From Taxawa tesnikishii (nom. ined.) (Eukaryota; Ascomycota; Dothideomycetes; Dothideales), in NCBI GenBank assembly GCA_030247885.1, contig JAPDRO010000028.1, forward strand, positions 1-64,000: a DNA stretch of 64,000 nt, written 5' to 3'. Below, in pieces: positions 1 through 11,194 of this stretch; within the stretch, counting starts at the first letter, position 1; each line of letters begins with the position of its first letter. The notes below the pieces were generated by a model. The model was not told the DNA's origin and searched no databases. It worked only from the letters and a program-made list of their open reading frames with translations. The translations under genes and the position numbers were made by a program.

Positions 1-71
1 AACCCTAACCCTAACCCTAACCCTAACCCTAACCCTAACCCTAACCCTAACCCTAACCCTAACCCTAACCC
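1..71. repeat. Telomere repeat array, C-strand (CCCTAA)n
   Basis: The window starts with about 12 uninterrupted copies of the 6-bp unit AACCCT, the C-rich strand of the TTAGGG telomere repeat used by most filamentous fungi. The chromosome end therefore lies to the left of position 1. The array is short, as is usual in fungi, and probably cut by the assembly. Confidence 0.97.
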
Positions 72-156
72 ACTCACTCGCTCACTCACTCACTCACTCA
101 CTCACTCACTCTTATTCTTACTCATTCTTACTCTCACTCACTCACTCTCTTTTTCA
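71..156. repeat. CACT tetranucleotide tract next to the telomere
   Basis: Directly after the last telomere unit come about ten CACT units (71-110, one interrupted by a G), followed by imperfect CTCATTCTTA/CTCACT variants to about 150. The tract continues the G-free, C-containing character of the telomere C-strand. Confidence 0.85.
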
Positions 157-1283
157 ATGTTTTTTCTCTTTCTACTTTATTTCTTTCTTTCTATTTTATC
201 TCTCTACTTCTTTTATTCTTCTTATATCTTATTACTCTACTACTTTATTACTTTACTACTCTATTACTCTACTATTCTATTACTCTACTATTTATTACTC
301 TATTATTTTATTACTTTACTACTTTACTACTTTATTATTTTATTACTTTATTACTATATTTTTATTACTTTCTTATTCTTTTTAAATATTACTTTAACTC
401 TACTAATTTATTATTCCATTCTTATATTACTATATCTCTATTACTTTACTCCTTATCTTTTACTATAAATCTCTTATTTTAACTTTTTTCTTTTATTTCT
501 TTTCTTTCTTTTATTTTATCTCTTCTTATTTTCCTATTTTTTACTTTTATTCTATTTCTATATTATTATATCCCTATTACTTAAACTTTCTTTCTTTATT
601 CCTTCCTTATTATAACTCTTATTTTCTAACTTACTTATTTTATTCCTTCTCTTTTTATTACCTTTTCTTTTTATTATCTTCTTTTTCTTTTATATTATCC
701 TCCCTTACTTTACTTTCCTTTTTACTTTTTTTCTCTTATTCTTAACTAATCTCCTTTTTCTTTTTATATTCCACTATTTTACTTTAATTTCTTTTACTTT
801 ACTATTAAATCTATTAGTTTTTCTTTTTCTTTCTTTTATCTTTTTTTATCTTAAGAGATATATCTTTTTCTCTTTAAAATATTATACTTGTTATAGAGAG
901 AAATATTACCTTTTTTTTTTGAAAATCCTATATAGAGAAATATTGTTCCTTTCTTTAAAACTTAGCTTTTCTATGATTATCGTCTTCTTCATTTATATAC
1001 TTACTTTTTACCCTTATTTATCTAAACCCTAACTCTTAGTTCTATATTATCCTATATAATCCCTAAGGTTTAAGAAGAACTTTATTATACTTTAGGATTC
1101 TTTCTTAACTTCTTTATAACTTAGCTTAAGTCTATTTAACTAAGTTACTTTCCTTATCTATTAGACTTCTTCTTAACTACTCTAACTAACTTATTATTAG
1201 GCGTTTACTTTTTGTTAGGACTCTTTCTTGCTTGTCGGAGCTAGTAAGGACCTAACGTATTTACCTCTTAAGCTATTATCTAT
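157..1283. other. Subtelomeric AT-rich low-complexity region, nearly G-free on the + strand
   Basis: No gene is visible. From about 160 to 816 the + strand contains no G at all, only runs of C, T and A such as TTACTTTACTAC. G reappears after 817, and the stretch 850-1,283 looks like ordinary RIP-type AT-rich DNA. The single open frame at 157-468 is a by-product of the biased composition and encodes only F, L, Y, I, S and T-rich low-complexity sequence. Confidence 0.8.
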
Positions 1284-1379
1284 TTTTTTCCTTCGCTACT
1301 TCTTCTGTTTTTTCCTTCACTACTTCTTCTGTTTTTTCCTTCACTACTTCTTCTGTTTTTTCCTTCACTACTTCTTCTG
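1284..1379. repeat. 24-bp minisatellite, 4 copies plus a partial
   Basis: Four tandem 24-bp units begin TTTTTTCCTTC and end CTTCTTCTG. They are identical except for one G/A change in the first copy. A partial fifth unit follows. The array lies about 50 bp beyond the helicase stop codon. Because 24 is a multiple of three, one minus-strand frame stays open through the array (RRSSEGKN per unit), but it is not joined to the helicase frame. Confidence 0.9.
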
Positions 1380-1426
1380 TTTTTTCTTATAGGTCGTTGC
1401 TATTAGTTGTCTCTGACCTCGCTATC

Positions 1427-4400
1427 TTAGAACGACAATAAAGCCTTTGCCGCTACTCTGACTCCCTGTACCGCCATTCCGCCTCCAAATCTTGTCTCCT
1501 CTCCCAACCAGTCAAAGAAATCCTCCACCCCGGCGAATCTGCGCCGGAAGTGGTCCTCTAGCCATCTGGCTCCTCCGGCGCTCACGAATATCCCGTAACA
1601 GAGCGGCAGGACCACGTCTCCGTGCTCACACGCTTCTTCCTTACTGGTCTTGCTGAGCTCAGCCCTTTGGCAGATGGACTGAGGGTTTAGGCACCAGAAG
1701 CAGCTCGTGTACGGACGCAACCACTTTCGTCCGCGTGTCTCGTGCCGCTGCCGTACTCGACTGCGCTCGTGAAACACCTCATGCCGCCGGGCACACTTGG
1801 AGAACTCGTGCTTCCATTCCTCGTCCATCGCACGGCAGAGCAAGCATGTCCCGCGCACGCTGGCCAGGTCCAGACGGTAGTTGACAAGTTCGGAGTGAGC
1901 CTGCAGCCGCTCTTGCTGGATGAGATCGAGTCCGGTGTGGGCGGTCTGCCGTCTTGTCGCGTCCGAGGCTGCGATTGGATCCTCGTGAGCCGCTTTGCAG
2001 ACGTCGCAAGCCACGTCTTCCGGCATGCACCACCTTCGGTGCTGAGCGAGATCGAGGTGTTCGCTCAGCGAAGTTCGGAAACATTGCTCGCCTCGTAAGT
2101 ACTTGTGCACGGCCTGCTTGTCCCGTCGCTTGCGAAGTGACACGTCGTCCCTGCAGCTGCCCGTCTGCTCCGAACCGACGTCGACGTCGTCTTCGAGCTG
2201 TGCCTGCCACGTCGCCGGCAGGAGAACCATCGAGTACGCCTCCATCCCGTCGCGGCCGGCCCGACCCGACTCCTGCGCGAAGGTGACCAACGAGTCCGGC
2301 TCCCCTACGTTCATGACCAGACGTACATGAGCGTGGTCGAAGCCTTCGGCAAGAGCGGTCGTGGCAACGAGATACGGGCGGTCGGAGGTATGGATCCAGC
2401 GATCAACGATGAGCTTCTTCTGTTCCGGCGTTCCGCTCTTTGCGGTGTATGCAGCACAACCAAGCAGTTGGCACAGGCTGTCCGCGTCCTCACACGTTCG
2501 GACGTATAGGACGATCTTGTCACGGGAATGATCGAACAGGTCGGAGTCGCGCCACGCGTCTTGCGCTTCGACCGCACTCTGCTCCAGAAGGCTGCCTTTG
2601 CGAGGGTCTGCCCTGCGGACCATGTAGAATATGTTGGGTCGGTTGCTCGATGCTCTGATGGTTGTCGGACGGTAGAGGTAGTTGCGCTCCTCAAACTCCT
2701 CTTCATGGACGGAGGCAGTGTGGCTGTCAGGTAGACAAACTGCGTCCTGAGATTGCGGACCGCAGTAAGGTCGACGATGCTCGATCGGTAGTCAACGGCA
2801 GTCACCGTCAGGTGGCATTCGTCGATCACGATTCGATCGAGTTTCTGCTGGACGATCAGGCTTCGTGCGTATTTCGTGAAGTGTGTTGTGGCCGCAGCCT
2901 CAACGCTGACGATTATCAGCGATGCTTCTCGACTTTCTCCCGGCAACCATTCGAGGTGAGCGATGTTCAGTTCCCGTATCCGCCGAAGCAGGTCTGCCCG
3001 AAGGGATACGAGCGGCACGATGAGGATGGTGATCCCGGCATCAGGCAGCGTACACGGCAACATGAAGGACAGGCTCTTTCCGGCTCCGGTTGGCAAGATG
3101 GCCACCACCTGCTCCGTCCACGACATGATCGTGGTGAGGGTCTGTTCCTGCTCCCTCGATTTCCACATCATTCTCTGGTTGCCGTAGAGCTTTCTGAGCC
3201 CTTCCAGCAGAGCCTCTGCCGACCACGGTTTGCGGGGCCGATAGACACCCTTGGCAAGTCGTTCCTTCAGTCGACACTCTTCTCCGTCCCTCTTTCGCTT
3301 CTTGCCTTTTAGCATCGTCTCCACTCCCCAGAAGTCCTGCCACAACGTTGACGCGCGAAGTCCCATTCGGATCAGCCCGTCCCACACGTTGCCGAAGGTC
3401 GCTCCCGTCTGATTGGCATACGCCCTGTTGACCGTGCGTGTCTTGTGGTTGCGCTGTCTCGTCATCGCTCGGATATCCTCCTCCATCTCCTCGGCGTCCT
3501 CGTCGTCTTCGTTGACTTCGAAGCAGCCTATGTTGCTCGCAAACTTGGTCTTGACGATGGCCACGCTCATCTGGCGCCAGTTGGAAACGTGAAGCCGGGG
3601 TGTGCACGCCCGAGCACTGGCTTCCTCCAGACAACGACTCAACCGTCCTTCGCCCCACACCTTTCCGTCTTTCTCCCACAAGAACGAGGAGAGCAGTGCC
3701 TTTGGTGATTGCTGCCGCAGAAAGACCTGTCGTAGCGGCACGACATAGACGAGGTAATCCAGCAACAGGTCGCCCACCGGATTGGCGAGAAACCGGATGT
3801 TTTCCTTGTACCTGCCCGTCTGCTGCTGACCTTTGTGGTATTTGACATGTATCATGACACGATCGTGGCGGAGTGTGATGGATCGTCGTCGTTGCGTGTT
3901 CCGCCAGGTCATGGAGAAGAACTCGCTTTCGCGGATGGGCTGACCGCCACTGATGTGAACGAGGACACACAAGCGTTTCAAGAACTCCTGCACAGTTGCC
4001 TCGTAGCCGGCTAGCGCACTGTCCCTCCAAACGAAGCCGCTCGCTGATCGACGGTCTTGCTGAAGGAAAAGGCGGCACAGTTGCTCGGAACGCTCAACGG
4101 CGGCCAACAGAGCTTTGTCCGTCCCCTCAGCAGGAGAGCGTTGTCACGATGCTGGATCAAGCTCCAGCCGACGGTATCGACGTTGCCGCTATCTCTAAGC
4201 GCCCAAGACTGCATGCGGCGTAGGTCCTTCTGACCCAGCAGCAAGTCGTCGTACAGTAGCCGTTCGCACTCACGGTATTCGGAGAGCAGTAGCGTGGGGA
4301 TCTGGTCCATACGCAGCTCTGTATCTTCGTATGTCAGGACCTGTTCGCTTTCGTCCCAACAGGCCTCATGATCACCCACGCTGTCCTTCGAGATGCGAAA

Positions 4401-5859
4401 CAGCAACAGGCGCCAGCGGAGTATCTCCCCATCGGCGTCTCGGCCGTCTGCTGCAGATAACTCTCACAGCATTCCTTGACGAGCGCGAGCGTTTCTCCCC
4501 ACCCTGCCGCTCTTTGCGAGCACAGTCATAGAAGATCAGCAGCTGCGCGACCCATATCATCGCAGACAGACTGCTGTTGAAGTTGCCGGGTTCCATCCAG
4601 CCTTGCGTAGACGGCTTGATGCTTAGCATCGCGCAGAAGCTCACTATTGGCGAGCGGTACCGTCGGGCTCCGGTAGTGTGACGGATAACGAGCATCCATA
4701 ACTCAACCAGCCCATCTCTCAGTTGGCCCTTGATCCCTTCACCCGTGCCCGTCGCTCCCCGTTCTGCTAACCGACGGAGGTTATGCCACACCACCCTTTG
4801 CTTGTCCGTCGGTTCGATCACGTCCTCTGGCCGGATCGTCTCCTCCGAGTCAGCACTGAAGTGGTACTCGTCACAGATCGCCACTCGCTCCAGGTACGAC
4901 AGGAACTGTGACGCCAGCTTGAAGTAGACCTTGAGCGTGCCGGGCTCCTTGTAAGGATCGAACGGCCGAACCTTCCCAATCGACTCGACCTGCGACGACT
5001 GGAACCGACTGAGAACGACGCGACATGGCCAAGTGAGCATACAGTCGGGTCCGTCGAAACACCAGCCGTGCGCCTCCCTGAGCACGTCCTCCATCGCATC
5101 GACGATCGTCCGCAGAGGACATCCTTCGTCTCGCGAGGGCACGGCGATCGCTGCTCGGATCTCGTCTTTCTTCAAGCCGCAGACATGGTCGACGATGCCG
5201 GTCTCTCTGAGCCATGGTACCACGGTAGAACGATGCTCGTCGAATCCGCGGACACGGTTGGCCGCAGATGCGGCGTCGCGCTCTGCCTGAAGGATGTCTT
5301 CTTCTTGCGTCCGGAAGAAGTCACGCTGGTGACCGGCTCGCCTCCGACCGCAAATCTCCAGGTCCGCTACTTGGACCTCGAAGTACCTCTGCCAGCTTCC
5401 GACCTTGAAGAAACGCTGACAGGCGCGGTCGCAAGACCACAGCTTGTTGTGGGTATGGACCTGCTTCAAACGAGCATCGCCGCCTCGCTTCTGTCCGTTG
5501 ACCCAGCCGTGTTGCCGCTCACAATGATCTTGCATGCCACGCGGAGTGCGGCATATATAGGGACAAAGCCTGCCTTCGCCATCTTTCCCGCCACACTTCA
5601 AGCCGTCGAAGTACACCGGAAGTCCCGTTACGGGAGGCTCTGTTGCTGCTGGATAGATGACATCTGCCTCGACTTGCGCAAGTTCGGTAAAAGACCCGAC
5701 TTTGGCAATAATGTCCCGCCGTTGTTGTAAGCTGAGACGCTTGTGATGCACACGAAGATGTTTGGCGAGCTGCGAAGGTACGACTGCATACTGACAATGG
5801 ATGCAAACAAGGATGCGGTGCTGGGCGACTACTTGGAAGAGACGATGAAAATCATCCAT
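1427..5859 (-). CDS. Telomere-linked RecQ-like helicase (about four frame breaks)
   Basis: This is a large subtelomeric helicase of the fungal telomere-linked helicase group. The start is ATG at 5,859 (MDDFHRLF). The N-terminus has two C2H2-like zinc fingers (C-I-H-C...H-x4-H near residue 19 and a second near residue 90) of the type often annotated as OrsD/DUF3505-like. The middle carries helicase motif I (LPTGAGKS) and motif II (DECH). The C-terminal helicase lobe has motif VI (QESGRAGRDG) and then a Cys-rich RecQ-type zinc module (CFRT...CDVC). The frame changes near 4,498, 4,434, 4,124 and 2,700, and each change sits beside a short run of one base. Adding four bases gives 4,437 bp, or 1,478 codons. 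The gene reads toward the telomere. Whether the breaks are real decay or sequencing errors cannot be decided here. Confidence 0.9.
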
Positions 5860-6309
5860 CTGAGTCTTGGCTTGCCTTCACGGCTGCCATACTTGCGAGG
5901 CCAGACATAGCTATATTACCTTTCTAAGGATTTAAAGGATCCATGTGATGCTCAGGATCAATTGTTTAGAGCGTACTGATCACGTCGCATAGACACAGGG
6001 CTGGTCTTTGTTTGGAGAGGCCGCCCTGCGAAAATGCGGGAGTGGCCTATGCACAAGGCGCCTCATCTTTTTCCTTTTAAGACCGCCGCCCTTGATGTTC
6101 CATGTATATGGCATATATATGAGTGGTGTTTGGCATGCAGAGAGAATAACCTTATGACAGTATAGTGTGTGGGTTTCGAGAAGGTTGGGGCTCGGGAAGG
6201 CAAACGAATCGTGGTCAACAGGTGCAAACGAATCGTGGTCGTTCCTCTAACCCTTAGGGTTATAGCCCACGCAAAAGCAAACGAATCGTGGCCATTCGTT
6301 TGACTTCTA
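5860..6309. other. Intergenic region upstream of the helicase
   Basis: The base composition is normal and no open frame is convincing. It should contain the helicase promoter. The right half holds the CAAACGAAT repeats described separately. The RIP-type AT-rich composition starts abruptly at about 6,305. Confidence 0.6.
6201..6303. repeat. Three CAAACGAATCGTGG motifs, a telomere-like palindrome and a hairpin
   Basis: The 16-mer CAAACGAATCGTGGTC occurs at 6,201 and 6,225 and again, with one change, at 6,278. Between the second and third copies lies TAACCCTTAGGGTTA (6,248-6,262), two telomere half-units head to head. The third copy is followed by ATTCGTTTG, so 6,278-6,302 forms a perfect 9-bp stem hairpin. 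The block sits exactly at the border of the first RIP-mutated transposon region. Confidence 0.75.
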
Positions 6310-7331
6310 CGAGTAGTATAATAAAGTCCCGACTATTATCTTAACTTATATTAAGTAAGTACTTACTTTCTAGTACTTTACGTAAGATAATTCTTTTTAT
6401 AAACTTAGAGAGGCCTATTAAGAAGCCTTTCTTATTAAAGTTATATATATTTAATAGTATAACGTCGTACTACTTTATCTTTTATAAAGCTAAGTTAAGA
6501 GTATTAGATATATATACTAAAAGTAAGTTATATGCTACTATAATATAAGTAGGAAAAGACTAATTAAGTTAAAGAACTTTTAGAAGTATAGTAAGTTATT
6601 TATAACCTTATACTTGTAATTAATTACTCGTAAGTATACGCTAGTAAGGCGATTATAGTATTACTAGTAAAAGCGCGTAACTTAGTTCTTTTTAAGCTTA
6701 ATTTTTATAATCTTCTTAGTAACGTTCTTAAGTATTTAAAGTATTAGTAAAAGGCCACGGTTTATAAGTCTATTTAAATGCGTAATAAGTACTTCTTCTT
6801 ACGTATTTATAAGCTTCTAGCGCGTATAGAAAATAGCTTCTTAAATTATACTTATTTAACTTTAATAGCGCCTTAATAGTATACTCTAATTAACTCTCTA
6901 CTTTTATATAGTTATAGTTTAATTTATATTTTCTTGCGAATTTAGATCTACTAGTATAGCCTCGATTTAAGCGTTATTATTTATTATAAAGTAAAGTAAT
7001 AGTAATAGAATTTAAAAAGGAAAATTATATATTAAGTAGAAACATATATTAAGTAAAGAGGTTCGTTAATAAGCTTTATTAAAAGCGAGACATTTACTAG
7101 GAAAATTAGTTCTATATACTTAGTATATTATCTATCTTATAAAATCGTAAAAATAGTAAATTTAATAGCTTAATAATAGAGTTAACTAACTTAAGTATCT
7201 TATTTAAAAGACTTTAGTAAAACGCTATAAAGAGTAAGTATAAAGTACTATAGTATTTAAGGCTTACTATTAAATGTTATCTAGTAAGTTAAAAGAAACG
7301 TTAATATTCTTTTTACTAAGTTTAACTTTTA
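6310..7331. other. RIP-mutated AT-rich sequence, unclassified
   Basis: This stretch is extremely rich in TA dinucleotides and has no open frame of note. It lies left of the first Fot1-like copy and may be the left part of an older repeat into which that copy jumped. I could not match it to any of the transposon families found elsewhere in the window. Confidence 0.55.
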
Positions 7332-9347
7332 ACGTAATTCGCGAAAAAGTAAAATAACTTAAAAAGTAAAATACTTAATTATAACTTCTCTAACTTTAAT
7401 TACTATCTACGCGCTATAATAATAACATAGTTTAAGTCTAAGTCGCTAGATAGGTTCTTAAGTACTTTATTTTCTTTATCTTTAACTACTTCTTTAATTA
7501 GTTATTTATATAGCTATTTACGCGCCTTTTTATTCGATAACTTTACTTTTACTATCTTTACTATTTCGAGTACTTCTTACGTACTAAATATAAACTTTCC
7601 CTTTAATATAACTTACTTACCTTTTTTCGAGCCTTTTATATATTAAGAAGTTCTTATTACTCTTTTGCTTATTATTAGAAAGTAACGTTCTTATTATACG
7701 TTATTTTAAAAGCGCGAGTTATTTACTTTATATATTACTTTACTAAAAAGTAAGGCTTAAGATAGACTTAATTACTAAATTAAGTAATATATTTACTTTA
7801 TAAAGTTTAGTACTATTTACAAAAAAGCTATCTAGTAGTAATAGATTTAAGTTACGTTATTTCGGAAGTATATAAGGTTATAAGTTTACTATAGTCGACT
7901 TTATAAGTAACTCTTTAAGTACTATTATAAAACTTAAGAATATAAGGTTAATACCTTTTTATTTACTAAGGATATTATTAGTACTAATAGTCTTAGTCTT
8001 TACGTAAATATATATCTCCGTCTATTTTATACGTAATATCTAGCCTAAATTAAACCGGAGAGTTATATTAGTCTCCAAAGTTAGCGCGCGCTTAAGTAAT
8101 ATAAATACGTTAATATTAAGTAGTTAAAGCTTATATAAATAATAAGGTAATAAAGATAAGTAAGTCGATTATATTCCCTATATAAAAGGTAATTACGTTC
8201 GCTATTATATAGTTACTATAACTATTTATAATTAGTAGTTACTATATTATAAAGTCTTTTAATTATATTAATAACTCGAAAATAATAGTTAGTTACTTAT
8301 AGTTATAACTATTAAATATTTAGCTACTACTACTAGTTAAGAACTTTTAGTTTAAGAGTATATAAGTAAGTATTTATATAGTATTAATATTTTTAGCCTT
8401 AAAAATAAGTAAAGGTAATATAGTAGCTCTAGTAGCGTTAACGTACTTAATTATTATTATTTACTTTTCTTAACTTTTAATTTACTTTTAACTAAACGAC
8501 TCGTATATATTAATTAATACTCTTAATAATTAACTCGCTTTAACTATAAAGCTAAACTCGTTTATATTATAAACGTACTTTAGAAAGTATTAGTATTTTA
8601 TAAAAAGCTTTATTACTACGTTAAATTACTTCTTTATATTCTTATAACTTATTACTTTAAACTATATACTTTTAATCTAATAAGTCTAAATACTTACGAT
8701 CTCTAAATAGTAAGTCTTAAAATAGTCTAATTAATATTTACTAATTAGTTAAGGAAATAATAACTAAGTCTTTAAAAGTTAAATATATTTATATTAAATT
8801 TCCTTAACTATTTATATAATTAATGTAAGTAAAGTAGAGAATCTAGTACGTATAAGACTTATAATTTATCGTACTAGTATCCTTTCTTTTACGTTCGAAA
8901 GGATTTAATTTAATTTATATATTATAGCGTATAAAGTTCGTTTAATTATAACGTAAACTATAAGGAAGTAAGATAAATAAAAAAGTAAAATAGCTAACTT
9001 AATATACCTTAATTTTCCTTCCTTTAAGTTAAAGTCTTTCTTTATAGCGCTTTTATTTACGTAAATAGGCTTAGTATCTTACTTCCTCGTCTATCTTACT
9101 TCCTCGTAGTTTATATTATAATAGTATATTATAGTATAAGGAATATTAAATACGTATATAGTAGCTCGAAGTAATAAGTAAGTATTATCTTTATAAGTAG
9201 ATATATAGTTTTAAATATAAGCCTTAGTATAGACTTACTTATTTAGTATAAAAGCACTTATTATAAGTAGTTATAAGGTTAGATTATTAATAAGACGCGT
9301 TTAAGTATTTCGCTTCCTTAACTATTTCGCTTCCTTATAAATTACGT
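7332..9347 (-). mobile_element. Fot1/pogo-like DNA transposon, copy F1 (with nested MITE)
   Basis: The ends are inverted repeats of about 60 bp starting ACGTAA and are flanked by TA. The copy is 1,848 bp once the nested 166-bp MITE and its TA are removed, a normal Fot1/Tc1-mariner size. The transposase would read on the minus strand: its C-terminal coding part lies at the left end and matches the same region of copies F3 and F5. The sequence is saturated with C-to-T and G-to-A changes and has no long open frame, so it is dead. Its right end shares a single TA with copy F2. Confidence 0.85.
8951..9116. mobile_element. MITE derived from the Fot1-like family (166 bp)
   Basis: The left end (ACGTAAACTATAAGGAAGT) and the right end read in reverse complement (ATATAAACTACGAGGAAGT) match over about 50 bp, and the insert is flanked by TA. 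The terminal repeats are those of the surrounding 1.85-kb Fot1-like family, but only about 60 bp of interior remains. This is a non-autonomous derivative nested inside copy F1. Confidence 0.8.
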
Positions 9348-9349
9348 TA

Positions 9350-11194
9350 ACGTAAACTATAGGAAGTAAGCTAAGTAAGGAAGTAAACTATTAAAACGCG
9401 ACTTTCTTATATTTTACTATTACTACTACTTACTATAGATATTCTTATACTTAATAAACTCGTTTATATTAAAGCTAATATATAGGACGCTATCTCTACG
9501 CTTAAAAGAAAGGAACTTAAGTTAATTCGTAAGGCTATAGGCGCGTTTAGTATCTTTTACTTAACTTTATGCGCGCGTATAACTAGACGAACTTCGCGCG
9601 CTATAGCGTATAAATCGGATTAAATTCTCTTAAACGCGAAAGAGAAGACCTTAGTTTAATAAATTATACGTCTTATACGTATTAGCTTCCTTACCTCGCT
9701 TACGTTAGTTATATAAATAGCTAAAGAAATTTAACGTAAACGCGTATAACTATTAAGGACTTTATAATTATCTCCTCGACTAATTAGTAAGAAGTAGCTC
9801 GACTACTTTAAAACCTACTATCTTAAGATCGCTAGTATTTAAACTCGTTAAATTAAGAGTACGTACTTTAATGCGATAAGTTACGACGTTATAAAGAGGT
9901 AATTTAACGTAGTAATAGAACTATTTATATAATATAATTATCCTCTAAAGCGCGTCTATAATATAGACGAGTTTAGCTTTATAATTAAAGTAAGTTAGTT
10001 ATTAAGAGCTTTAGTTAATATACGCAAAGTATTTAGTTAAAAGTAAGTTAAAAGCTAAGGGGAGTAAATAATAGTAATTAAGTATATAAGCGCTACTAGG
10101 TCGCTATATTACCCTTAATTATCTTTAAGGCTAAATATATTAATACTACCTAGGTACTTATATATACGCCTTTAGACTAAAAGTTCTTAACTAGTAGTAA
10201 TAGCTAGACATTTAATAGTTATAGTTTATAGTAGCTAACTATTATTTTCGAGTCTTTAACGTAACCTAACGACTCTATAATACGAAGAATATTAATTATA
10301 AACGGCTATAGTAGCTATATAATAGCGAAAGTAATAGCCTTTTATATAGAAAATATAATTGATTTACTTATCTTACTACCTTACTATTTATATATACTCT
10401 AGCTACTTAATATTAAAATGTTTATACTATTAAAGCGTACGTTAACTTTAGAAACCGACGCTACTTTACAAGTTAATTTCGGCTATATATTACGCGTAGA
10501 GTAGACGGAGATATATATTTACGTAAGGGTAAGGGCGCTTATAACTAATAATATCCTTAGTAAATAGAGAGGAGTAAGTCTTATACCTTTAAGCCTTATA
10601 ATAGTACTTAATAAGCTACCTACGAAGTTAACTATAGTAGATATATAACCTTATACGCCTTTATAATAACTCGATTTAAACTTCTTACTACTTAATAACT
10701 CTTTACTAAATAATATTAAGCTACGTAAAGCGAACGCGGTACTTAATATAGTAATTAAAGCTACGTAGAACTTACTTTCTTTAGTAAAGTAATATATAGA
10801 GTATATAACTTACGCTTTTAAAGTAACGTATAATGTTTATTACTTTACGTAAGTAGGTAAAAGAATAGGAGAAGCTTCTTAATATGCGAAAGACTTAAAC
10901 TAAGAGTAAGTAAGTTATATTAAAGGGAAGATTTCTATTTAATATAAAAGAAGTATTTAAGATAGTAAAGGTAGTTAAAGTAGAGTTATTAAGTAAAAAG
11001 GCGCGTAAATAACTACGTAAGCGTATAATTAAAGAAGTACTTAAGGACGATAGTAATAAAGTACCTAAAAACATATATAGTAACTTAGATTTTAATTATA
11101 TTATTATTATAATACGTAAATAGCGATAAAATCTATATAGTTAATAATTTAATAATTCGCTTCCTTACTTAGCTTACTTCCTTATAGTTTACGT
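9350..11194 (+). mobile_element. Fot1/pogo-like DNA transposon, copy F2
   Basis: The copy is 1,845 bp between inverted terminal repeats, flanked by TA at 9,348-9,349 and 11,195-11,196. Although RIP-mutated, a reading on the plus strand recovers transposase landmarks. These are a YNIDEFSF block around 9,960 that carries the first catalytic Asp of the DDE domain, a PLIIFKAKY block around 10,120, and an Asp/Ser-rich C-terminus ending near 11,120. These are standard parts of fungal pogo/Fot1 (DDE_1) transposases. Copies F1 and F2 sit head to head. Confidence 0.87.

Noticed and set aside
157-468. 103-codon open frame beside the telomere
   Set aside because: It exists only because the strand lacks G and therefore lacks TAG and TGA stops. 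The product is low-complexity Phe/Leu/Tyr.
1284-1379. CRISPR-like array
   Set aside because: The units are directly adjacent with no spacers. It is a minisatellite in a eukaryotic subtelomere.
1742-5730. Many plus-strand frames of 60-220 codons over the helicase
   Set aside because: They are antisense shadows in a GC-rich gene. The minus strand carries ordered helicase motifs.
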